DNA of 13,019 nt from an uncultured Oscillospiraceae bacterium (GTDB taxonomy: Bacteria > Bacillota > Clostridia > Oscillospirales > Oscillospiraceae). Under the pieces are notes generated by a model, which made no database searches, had not been told where the DNA came from, and saw only the letters and a program-made list of their open reading frames with translations. The translations under genes were made by a program, and so were the position numbers. This document shows positions 1-4,922 of this stretch, in pieces (the stretch's first letter is position 1; the number at the start of each line of letters is the position of its first letter). Location of the stretch: assembly GCA_910584045.1 (NCBI GenBank), contig CAJTYO010000069.1, positions 1 to 13,019 of the forward strand, in the 5' to 3' direction.

Positions 1-151
1 GCTGGAATAGGCAATGAGATATATCAATACCCACAAAGGATGCTGGCCGTAGACTTGCGATAAAGCCCTCAAAATGACGGAACACAAAATCAACGGCCCC
101 AGGCTCAAATCCTTTCGCCGCCTGGATAACGGGGAATGGCACCCGCTTCAT
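1..151 (-). CDS. Tn916 orf8-like helix-turn-helix protein, N-terminal 50 codons (cut by window edge)
   Basis: The reading frame opens with ATG at 151-149 and stays open to the left edge. It begins MKRVPFPVIQAAKGFEPGAV and contains VFRHFEGFI. This pattern (PFxVIxAAxxGxPxAVxxVxxHFxGYI) is what I recall for the small HTH_16-type proteins encoded next to the sigma factor in Tn916/Tn1549-like elements (Tn916 orf8). Its ATG overlaps the TGA of the sigma gene by four bases (ATGA), so the two are probably translationally coupled. The role in those elements is thought to be regulatory. Only the N-terminus is visible, so the HTH itself cannot be checked and the gene could be broken further left. Residues after FEGFI (ASLRPASFVGIDISH) look less typical and may be diverged. 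Confidence 0.7.
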   Translation of the reverse strand, partial: MKRVPFPVIQAAKGFEPGAVDFVFRHFEGFIASLRPASFVGIDISHCLFQ

Positions 152-582
152 GGGATGCTCCCCAATAGGTCACGCAGTTTTGCTACAGCGGCCTTGCGCC
201 GCCGAGTGACCGTAGCTTGGCTTATCCTTAACTGCTGGGCGATTTTTTTGACGGTCAGGCCCAAAAAGAAATATGAAAGCACGATTTCCCTGTCTCTCGG
301 CATGAGGTAAGAGAGGGCCTGACCCAACTTTTCACCGTGGACGGGAACCGCCACGCCGCGCACATAGAATGTGCGGCAGGCTGCCTCCGTCTGCTCAATC
401 CCGGTATCCTCGCAGGAAAGGCCATAGAGCATGGCATTTGTAACTATGGAAAGCGGCTGCTCACGCTTGCCCTGTTCCGCTTTTCGCAGACGTTCTTTCA
501 AAACCGATCTGCTGATTGCCGTTTTGCAGTAGGCTTCAAAGGTCATCTCGTTATATGCTTCGTACCGTGTTGTCATATCCAT
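148..582 (-). CDS. Tn916 orf7-like sigma factor / sigma-70 region 4 protein
   Basis: This is a small sigma-70-like regulator of an integrative element. The C-terminal half has a sigma region 4 helix-turn-helix: LMPRDREIVLSYFFLGLTVK followed by KIAQQLRISQATVTRRRKAA. The N-terminal part (NEMTFEAYCKTAISRSVLKE) matches the pattern of the Tn916 orf7-type conjugative-transposon sigma proteins. The open frame extends to an ATG at 633. I prefer the ATG at 582 (or 576), because the protein then starts MDMTTRYEAYNEMTFEAYCK as its relatives do, and an AGAAAAG purine tract precedes it. At 144 residues it has full family length. It is followed by, and overlaps by 4 nt, an orf8-like gene. In Tn916 relatives this pair sits near xis/int, so the integrase may lie to the left of the window. 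The exact regulon is unknown. Confidence 0.8.
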   Translation of the reverse strand: MDMTTRYEAYNEMTFEAYCKTAISRSVLKERLRKAEQGKREQPLSIVTNAMLYGLSCEDTGIEQTEAACRTFYVRGVAVPVHGEKLGQALSYLMPRDREIVLSYFFLGLTVKKIAQQLRISQATVTRRRKAAVAKLRDLLGSIP

Positions 583-652
583 CTTTTCTGTTTCTTTATA
601 CCCTAACTTCCGAAAAGTCAAAATAAACTGCAATCATCGCGTGAACTGCCAA

Positions 653-668
653 AACCTTCGAAAAGGTT
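653..668 (-). other. Small hairpin with UUCG loop upstream of the sigma gene
   Basis: On the minus strand AACCTT-TTCG-AAGGTT is a 6-bp stem with a UUCG tetraloop, followed by TTTTGG. It lies 70 nt upstream of the sigma start codon and about 125 nt past the SirTM stop. It could be a weak terminator for the SirTM operon or part of the sigma leader. The U-tract is short. Confidence 0.4.
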
Positions 669-690
669 ATAAAAACTGACGCTTTTAGAA

Positions 691-713
691 ATGCGTTTCA
701 CCGTGAGACGCAT
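691..713. repeat. 23-nt palindrome, copy 1 of 4
   Basis: The left arm is ATGCGTTTCAC, the centre C, and the right arm GTGAGACGCAT. All 11 pairs form if one G-T wobble is allowed. It is followed by TTTTT on the plus strand and preceded by AAA, so it could act as a bidirectional terminator. It sits between the sigma gene and the SirTM operon, at the left border of the cargo cassette. See copies at 3955, 4590 and 4771. Confidence 0.85.
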
Positions 714-793
714 TTTTCGATATATTTTACACCGTTTGACGTACAAAGGACGGGACGGATAACCCACCTCGCCCATAAGCACAAATCTATTTA

Positions 794-1675
794 TCATAGC
801 ATTGCCAACCTAATTTCTTTCAGTACGGAGCCAATATCGTTGCCTATAACAACCGCCTGTTCCGAAATTTCCTTTGGAGCATACGCCTGTCCCATATTGA
901 CACAGGCATAAACCGCTTGCGGGTTTTGGACTGTCATTTTCCAAAAGGGATATTTTATGATGACCGGCGTATTGCCTCCAACACCCAATTCCAGGAAAAC
1001 GACCCGCAGCCCGTCATGCCGCCGCAGGAAGTCTTGATAACGGCTTTTGGCCTGATACCAGCCCTCGTCCTGCACGAAGGTATCGTCTGCCCGCAGGTTC
1101 ATGGTCATGGGCCTGCCGCAGACAGGGCAGCGGGGAACAAGCTCCGAGGGTACTTTCATGTCCCGCTGCTCCACGAACATCCGCCGAACCGTTTCCTCGT
1201 TGTCATAGGTGATCTGATGGCATGGCTCCGAACATTGCCACAGGCCATAGTCCCCCTGGGTATAAAACAGACGCTTTTTATCAAAGCCCGCAAGCTGGAA
1301 TTGGTGGTCTACATTTGTTGTCAGGACAAAGTAGTCCTTCCCCTCTACCAGCTTCAGCAGATCGTCATAGACCGGCTTCGGAGCGCGTTCGTAGCGGTTT
1401 ACTATGATGTGACGGCTCCACCACGCCCAATATTCCTCCAGCGACGCGAACGGATAAAAGCCCCCTGAGTACATATCCCGGATGCCGTACTTGTCGGCAA
1501 AATCTTTGAAATACAGTTCAAACCGTTCGCCGGAGTAAGTCAATCCCGCCGAGGCGGACAGCCCTGCCCCTGCGCCGATCACCACCGCGTCGGCACAGTC
1601 AAGAGCCTGCTTCAGCCGTTCGATCTGCTCCGAGTAAGCGGCGGTAGATCGTTTCGTCAATATCCTTGAAAACAT
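794..1675 (-). CDS. Class M sirtuin (SirTM), NAD-dependent protein ADP-ribosyltransferase
   Basis: Sirtuin-fold enzyme of the macrodomain-linked class M. It is expected to transfer ADP-ribose from NAD to a protein rather than deacetylate it. Visible motifs are the NAD-binding GAGAGLSASAG (residues 35-44), TTNVDHQF (119-126) with Asn121 and Asp123, and YTQGDYG, where Gln140 stands where ordinary sirtuins have the catalytic His. This Asn/Asp/Gln set is the SirTM signature. A zinc site is formed by WQCSEPC (Cys148, Cys152) and CPVC (Cys183, Cys186). LGVGGNTPVIIKYPF (230-244) is the late Rossmann motif. At 293 residues it is of normal family length and looks intact. The ATG at 1675 overlaps the 3' end of the macrodomain gene by 77 nt. 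A later start would remove the first helix, so I keep it. SirTMs characterised in staphylococci and streptococci modify a lipoylated GcvH-like protein; no such gene is seen here. Confidence 0.93.
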   Translation of the reverse strand: MFSRILTKRSTAAYSEQIERLKQALDCADAVVIGAGAGLSASAGLTYSGERFELYFKDFADKYGIRDMYSGGFYPFASLEEYWAWWSRHIIVNRYERAPKPVYDDLLKLVEGKDYFVLTTNVDHQFQLAGFDKKRLFYTQGDYGLWQCSEPCHQITYDNEETVRRMFVEQRDMKVPSELVPRCPVCGRPMTMNLRADDTFVQDEGWYQAKSRYQDFLRRHDGLRVVFLELGVGGNTPVIIKYPFWKMTVQNPQAVYACVNMGQAYAPKEISEQAVVIGNDIGSVLKEIRLAML

Positions 1676-2411
1676 TGAAAATCACCCTCTTTATGGACGT
1701 ATCCTGTCGGAGAAAATCTGTAACAGTTTTGACCGCGATTTCAGCGGCCTCCTGGTTGGGAAAGTGAAATTCCCCGGTGGAAATGCAGCAGAACGCAACG
1801 TACTCCAATCCATGCTCTGTCGCCAGTTCCAGGCAGGAGCGGTAGCAAGAGGCCAATTCCCGCCTGTCCTGATGGGTAACACGGCCTTGGACGATGGGGC
1901 CAACGGTGTGCAGAACATACCGGGCAGGGAGGTTATAGCCCTTGGTCAGCTTGGCCCGGCCATTGGGTTCCGGGTGGCCCTGGGCCTGCATGATTTGATG
2001 GCACTCGTCCCGAAGCTGGAGGCCCGCCGCCGAGTGGATGGCGTTGTCAATGCAGCCGTGGCAGGGGCAGAAACAGCCCAGCAGGGCAGAGTTGTCCGCA
2101 TCCACAATCGCATCCACCCTTAACCGGGTAATGTCCCCTTTCCAAACGGCTATTTGAGGGTGCCCGTTGACGGTAGGCAGCGCGGCTCCATCCATAACGC
2201 CCTTGTTGTCTCGCTCGGCGGACAGGAGGTCGTCCTGCATGGTGAGAAATTCCCGTTTCAGCGGCATGGGCGGACGGACATTCATCAGACTGCGGAGCAG
2301 TCTCCGCTGGCTGGTCAAATCCTGCGGAAAGCCCTCCGCTTGGGACTGATACTCCGGCATTTCTGTCAGCAGCATCGTGTTGAGTTTCAGTATTCGTTCC
2401 AGATATTCCAT
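1599..2411 (-). CDS. SirTM-linked zinc-type macrodomain protein, ADP-ribosyl hydrolase
   Basis: Predicted to remove the ADP-ribose placed by the neighbouring SirTM. An N-terminal helical region (1-85) precedes the macrodomain (about 88-260). Family marks are KGDITRLRVDAIV (91-103), then GCFCPCHGCIDNAIHSAAG (112-130), which is the zinc-macrodomain loop with the HxC pair His118/Cys120 as likely ligands. KGYNLPARYVLHTVGP (157-172) and CCISTGEFHFPN (208-219) are the phosphate-binding parts. Cys209 before ISTG may be the third zinc ligand (family knowledge, not certain). The usual VNAAN segment reads VDADN (103-107), an unusual change close to ADP-ribose. The start is supported by GGGAG six bases upstream of the ATG. 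It lies 79 nt after the NTF2-like gene, with a strong hairpin between, and overlaps SirTM by 77 nt. The last ~10 residues (ADRTAEAGS) look like an extension beyond the fold. Confidence 0.93.
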   Translation of the reverse strand: MEYLERILKLNTMLLTEMPEYQSQAEGFPQDLTSQRRLLRSLMNVRPPMPLKREFLTMQDDLLSAERDNKGVMDGAALPTVNGHPQIAVWKGDITRLRVDAIVDADNSALLGCFCPCHGCIDNAIHSAAGLQLRDECHQIMQAQGHPEPNGRAKLTKGYNLPARYVLHTVGPIVQGRVTHQDRRELASCYRSCLELATEHGLEYVAFCCISTGEFHFPNQEAAEIAVKTVTDFLRQDTSIKRVIFNVFKDIDETIYRRLLGADRTAEAGS

Positions 2412-2440
2412 AAGCGGTTCTCCCGGTTTTTGATTTCAGG

Positions 2441-2477
2441 CCGTAGGCCGTCCCGCATCATACGGGACGGCCTACGG
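2441..2477. repeat. Perfect 15-bp hairpin between the NTF2-like and macrodomain genes
   Basis: CCGTAGGCCGTCCCG and CGGGACGGCCTACGG are perfect inverted repeats separated by the 7-nt CATCATA. The hairpin begins 14 nt after the NTF2-like stop codon and ends about 30 nt before the macrodomain ATG. There is no clear U-tract on the minus strand (CTGAAATCAAAAA follows). It may be a partial terminator or an mRNA-stabilising structure that lowers downstream expression. Confidence 0.8.
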
Positions 2478-2490
2478 GTAGTTCTATTGC

Positions 2491-3324
2491 TTAAAACTTG
2501 CCGTTCTCGTTGGCCCAGGTGGACTTGTCAGCGATGGTTTCCATCACATCCCAATGCTCGGCAATCTTGCCATCCTCTACCCGCCACAGGTCGTAGTAGC
2601 TGGTGGGCGCACCGCCGAAGGTTCCCTCGCTGACAGCCAGGACGAAGTTACCTTGGGCCAGCACCTGATGGACGGTGGTGTAGATCATCTGGATACCCTG
2701 CTCCGCAAGAGCGGCCAGCGCAGCGCCCAGGCCGGACAGCCCATCCGCAATGCCGATATTGTGCTGGATATAGAGATCGCCCTTGAAGTAGTCAGGGGTC
2801 TTGGCGGAGTTGTTGCCCTGCATCACGTCATACAGGAACGCTTTCACCAGCTCACGGTTGGCCGCGGTCTTGTCCAGATCAGTGATGGTCATTGCGCCAT
2901 CGGTTTGGGTGTGTCCGGAGGGATTGGGAGCGGCCAGCGCGGCCAGATTGTCCCAATGCTCGGCGATCTTGCCCTCAGCATCAAAGCGGAAGATGTCAAA
3001 GGCAACCTGCTCACCGGCCCCGGCGAAGTTGTAGATGGTCTGGAGGAACACCTTGTCGCCGTCCTGGAAGGCGCGGATGTTCTTCACGGTAGTCTTGACG
3101 GGAGCGGAGGCCAGATACTCCACGGAGCCGACGAAGGCGTCCCGGCCAGTGGCATAAGCCAGGTTGTGCTGGATGTAGCCCTCGGCCAGCAGGCTGCGGG
3201 CAGCGGCGGTGTCGCCAGTAGCAAAGGTGTTGATCAGAGCGTTGGCTTTCTCAATGTTTGTCATGGTCGTGTTCTCCTTTTCGATGGTGTTGTTGGAATG
3301 GAACAGTTTTTCAAAGATGCTCAT
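2491..3324 (-). CDS. Tandem NTF2/SnoaL-like protein (two domains)
   Basis: A 277-residue protein made of two related NTF2-like (SnoaL-type) halves. The duplication is plain: YIQHN recurs at 50-54 and 185-189, and GKIAEHWD at 118-125 and 252-259. Each half also has a preceding DxYDLWR/FDIFRF-type strand. This cone-shaped fold binds small hydrophobic ligands or catalyses varied reactions; the substrate cannot be told. No signal peptide or membrane segment is seen. Two starts have good ribosome binding sites: ATG 3324 (AGGAGG, spacing 8) and ATG 3264 (GGAG). The second would drop a 20-residue leader (MSIFEKLFHSNNTIEKENTT). The frame is open up to 3390, but that ATG has no such site and lies upstream of the proposed transcription start. 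It is first in the operon with the macrodomain and SirTM genes and divergent from hxlR, so it may be an adaptor, a target or a stress enzyme of that system. Confidence 0.85.
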   Translation of the reverse strand: MSIFEKLFHSNNTIEKENTTMTNIEKANALINTFATGDTAAARSLLAEGYIQHNLAYATGRDAFVGSVEYLASAPVKTTVKNIRAFQDGDKVFLQTIYNFAGAGEQVAFDIFRFDAEGKIAEHWDNLAALAAPNPSGHTQTDGAMTITDLDKTAANRELVKAFLYDVMQGNNSAKTPDYFKGDLYIQHNIGIADGLSGLGAALAALAEQGIQMIYTTVHQVLAQGNFVLAVSEGTFGGAPTSYYDLWRVEDGKIAEHWDVMETIADKSTWANENGKF

Positions 3325-3378
3325 GGGGAATACCTCCTGGGATTTACTCGGCGGGGTGTTCCCCGTCCTTGTGTCTGC

Positions 3379-3407
3379 ATCATACAACACAAAAAATCAT
3401 TTGAAAA
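3379..3407 (-). promoter_or_regulatory. Promoter of the NTF2-macro-SirTM operon
   Basis: Read on the minus strand, -35 is TTTTCA (3407-3402), the spacer is 17 nt and -10 is TATGAT (3384-3379). The start of transcription would fall near 3372, giving a leader of about 48 nt before the ATG at 3324. Confidence 0.6.
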
Positions 3408-3412
3408 GTACG

Positions 3413-3460
3413 CACAATATTGTGGTATAGGCACTTGAAGGTAACGATTGGACAGTTACC
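3413..3460. promoter_or_regulatory. Candidate HxlR operators in the divergent promoter region
   Basis: Two dyads lie just upstream of the operon -35 box. One is the perfect 12-bp palindrome CACAATATTGTG (3413-3424). The other is GGTAAC-N9-GTTACC (3440-3460). The octamer AACGATTG also occurs twice in direct orientation (3443-3450 and 3468-3475). HxlR-family dimers bind dyads at such divergent promoters. Which of these is the true site is inference. Confidence 0.5.
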
Positions 3461-3529
3461 AAGAGGAAACGATTGTGTGATTTCAAGGGGCTTCGGCTTT
3501 TTTGCCAGGATAAAATTTTTTCCTCCGTC

Positions 3530-3559
3530 TTGACCCCGGTGGGGGTGATACAGTAAAAT
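3530..3559 (+). promoter_or_regulatory. Promoter of the hxlR-type gene
   Basis: -35 TTGACC (3530-3535), 18-nt spacer, -10 TAAAAT (3554-3559). The ATG at 3603 follows after about 43 nt with GGAGG at 3593-3597. Confidence 0.6.
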
Positions 3560-3602
3560 AGGGCTATACAGCATTTTGGAAACTAACAGACAGGAGGATA
3601 CA

Positions 3603-3929
3603 ATGATGGAGGCGAAAACCTTGCCCGCCTGCCCAGTGGAAACAACGCTAACGCTCATCAGCGACAAATGGAAGGTGCTTATCATTAGAGATTTGCTGCC
3701 GGGAACAAAGCGGTTCGGAGAGTTGAAAAAATCCATTGGCAGCGTGAGCCAAAAGGTGCTGACTTCCCAGCTTCGGCAGATGGAGGAAAGCGGACTGCTG
3801 ATCAGGACGGTCTTTCCAGAGGTTCCGCCGCGGGTTGAGTACACGTTGACGGAGTTGGGGCAGAGTTTGAAGCCAGTCTTAGATGCAATGTGGAATTGGG
3901 GCGAGGAGTACAAGGCCAAGAACGTATAA
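3603..3929 (+). CDS. HxlR-family winged-helix regulator
   Basis: A 108-residue HxlR-type DNA-binding protein. It has the full family pattern: CPVETTLTLISDKWKVLIIR (10-29), then LLPGTKRFGELKKSIGSVSQ with KVLTSQLRQMEESGLLIR (50s-60s, recognition helix) and the wing YTLTELGQSLKPVL (80-93). Cys10 in the N-terminal CPVE is the position used as a redox-sensing thiol in YodB/HypR-like members, so regulation by electrophiles or oxidants is possible. The ATG at 3603 is chosen because GGAGG lies five bases upstream; a second ATG follows at once (3606), and the longer frame from 3576 would swallow this ribosome binding site. It is transcribed away from the NTF2-macro-SirTM operon with about 280 nt between start codons, the arrangement usual for HxlR proteins controlling their neighbour. 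Confidence 0.93.
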   Translation: MMEAKTLPACPVETTLTLISDKWKVLIIRDLLPGTKRFGELKKSIGSVSQKVLTSQLRQMEESGLLIRTVFPEVPPRVEYTLTELGQSLKPVLDAMWNWGEEYKAKNV

Positions 3930-3954
3930 GAACGGCTAAATGCTATGGGTGCTA

Positions 3955-3977
3955 ATGCGTCTCATGGTGAGACGCAT
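3955..3977. repeat. 23-nt palindrome, copy 2 of 4
   Basis: ATGCGTCTCAT, centre G, GTGAGACGCAT; all 11 positions pair with one wobble. It lies 25 nt after the hxlR stop and is followed by TTTT, so it can serve as that gene's terminator. It marks the right border of the cargo cassette. Confidence 0.85.
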
Positions 3978-4068
3978 TTTTGCAGCCGCTTTGAGCGCAT
4001 ACGCGCATGCCGCCCCGCCTGCGATGACCATCACGCGTTCTGGGAAATGCTTACGACTCCCACAACAG

Positions 4069-4240
4069 TCAAAACCGGCGCAAGCCGGTTTTGAGGGTAT
4101 GCCCCCCCCTTAACCACAAAAAGCACCGGCGGCCTTTGGCTGTCAAGGCCCGCGCCGGACGCTTGCGGACGGCGCGGCTTGTCTTGGCCTTGACGGACAA
4201 AGGGCGGTGGTGTAAAATCCTCCCCTGAGGGGGCATACCC
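4069..4240. other. oriT-like cluster of nested inverted repeats
   Basis: This gene-free stretch next to mobC holds three dyads. (1) TCAAAACCGGC / GCCGGTTTTGA with a GCAA loop (4069-4094). (2) GGGTATGCCCCC (4095-4106) pairing with GGGGGCATACCC (4229-4240), enclosing the rest. (3) A large imperfect hairpin in which 4133-4150 pairs with 4186-4203 (16 of 18; core GTCAAGGCC/GGCCTTGAC) and CGCGCC (4151-4156) pairs with GGCGCG (4171-4176). Transfer origins of Tn1549-like elements lie beside mobC and contain such repeats. The nick site cannot be placed from sequence alone. The rest of 3930-4263 holds palindrome copy 2 and no convincing gene. Confidence 0.6.
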
Positions 4241-4263
4241 TGGGTTGCGCCGCTTTATCCCTG

Positions 4264-4572
4264 TCACAGCGTTTCCTTCACCAGTCTCCACGCCCGCCGG
4301 ACTAACGTGGCGGCTTCCGCGATCTCCGCTTTGCTGATGCCCTTGGTGGCGTTAGCCCAACACGCAATTTGATTCACATTGTTGCCAATAGCGGACAGCT
4401 CCCGCAATAGAGCGGCGTAAGTGTCGGGAGGCTTCGGCTGAATGTCCACATTCATAATGCTGTGCCGGAGCAAGGCGCTGGTATTGAGGCCGGACAGGGC
4501 GCATTGTTTCAGCAAATGCGTGTATTCGGCTTCACTCAGCCACAGGCCGATAAATTTTTCACGTTTCCGCAT
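4264..4572 (-). CDS. mobC: MobC-like relaxosome accessory protein
   Basis: A 102-residue protein with the pattern of the small MobC proteins of Clostridia elements. The start MRKREKFIGLWLSEAEYTHL with a ribbon-helix-helix-like N-terminus is followed by GLNTSALLRHSIMN, and the C-terminal ELSAIGNNVNQIACWANATK (69-88) is the MobC signature (IGNNLNQIA..N). MobC binds oriT and helps the relaxase open it. AAAGGA sits eight bases before the ATG. The oriT-like repeats follow its stop directly. In related elements the relaxase gene comes next on the same strand; here it is absent, and the hxlR cassette stands there instead. The protein itself looks complete. Confidence 0.87.
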   Translation of the reverse strand: MRKREKFIGLWLSEAEYTHLLKQCALSGLNTSALLRHSIMNVDIQPKPPDTYAALLRELSAIGNNVNQIACWANATKGISKAEIAEAATLVRRAWRLVKETL

Positions 4573-4589
4573 AAGATTTTCCTTTCTCG

Positions 4590-4618
4590 CTAATGCGTCT
4601 CACCGTGAGACGCATTAG
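4590..4618. repeat. Palindrome copy 3 of 4 (longest, 29 nt)
   Basis: CTAATGCGTCTCAC, centre C, GTGAGACGCATTAG is a perfect 14-bp dyad, the best of the four copies. It lies immediately upstream of the mobC ribosome binding site, with its left edge 17 nt from the ATG. In mRNA it would form a hairpin just 5' of the Shine-Dalgarno, suggesting a role in expression of mobC. Confidence 0.9.
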
Positions 4619-4632
4619 TGTTGATGGGGGTT

Positions 4633-4725
4633 CCAAGGGGGGCTTTCCCCCCTGGCAAGCGGTCGTTTGTGTTTAACAAATGACATACTTGCTCGGACAG
4701 CACCGCCTTTCGGCGGCGCTGTCCG
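4633..4725. repeat. Two further strong hairpins upstream of mobC
   Basis: The first is GGGGGG-CTTT-CCCCCC (4637-4652) framed by CCA/TGG. The second is at 4694-4725: 14 positions with one mismatch around a TTTC loop (arms CGGACAGCACCGCC and GGCGGCGCTGTCCG). With palindrome copies 3 and 4 they fill the ~330-nt gap between mobC and repA, where I see no convincing intact gene. They could be terminators, or single-strand structures related to transfer or replication. Confidence 0.7.
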
Positions 4726-4770
4726 CTGCAACGGGGGCGGGTAGCGGGTCCCTCTGTGCATCCATGAAAA

Positions 4771-4793
4771 ATACGTTTCACGGTGAGACGCAT
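4771..4793. repeat. 23-nt palindrome, copy 4 of 4 (most diverged)
   Basis: ATACGTTTCAC, centre G, GTGAGACGCAT; one A-C mismatch and one wobble. It lies downstream of the damaged repA 3' end. Confidence 0.8.
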
Positions 4794-4922
4794 TTCTCCA
4801 AAATCGCATTGAACAGTGAAAAGGCTGTATAGGGCTGTTGTGGCGGGAATGCCGTAAGGTACTGATAATGGAAAGCTCCCGCTGTAAACGCTCATACCTG
4901 ATATTTTCTTTGCGTTCCTCTC

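Noticed and set aside
917..1468. Plus-strand frame of 183 codons opposite SirTM
   Set aside because: Antisense to clear sirtuin motifs, with no recognisable motif of its own.
2554..3438. Plus-strand open frame of 294 codons opposite the NTF2-like gene
   Set aside because: Shadow of a well supported gene; the opposite strand shows duplicated NTF2-like motifs, while this frame shows no family features.
3931..4027. Minus-strand 31-codon frame starting MVIAGGAACAYALKAAAK
   Set aside because: It looks briefly like a membrane helix, but it runs through palindrome copy 2 and has no ribosome binding site, so non-coding is more likely.
4031..4291. Minus-strand 86-codon frame after mobC
   Set aside because: It consists of the oriT-like inverted repeats, overlaps the end of mobC, and has no conserved protein features.
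691..4793. CRISPR-like array made of the four palindromes
   Set aside because: Spacing is very uneven (about 3.2 kb, 0.6 kb, 0.2 kb), there are no spacer-like units and no cas genes.
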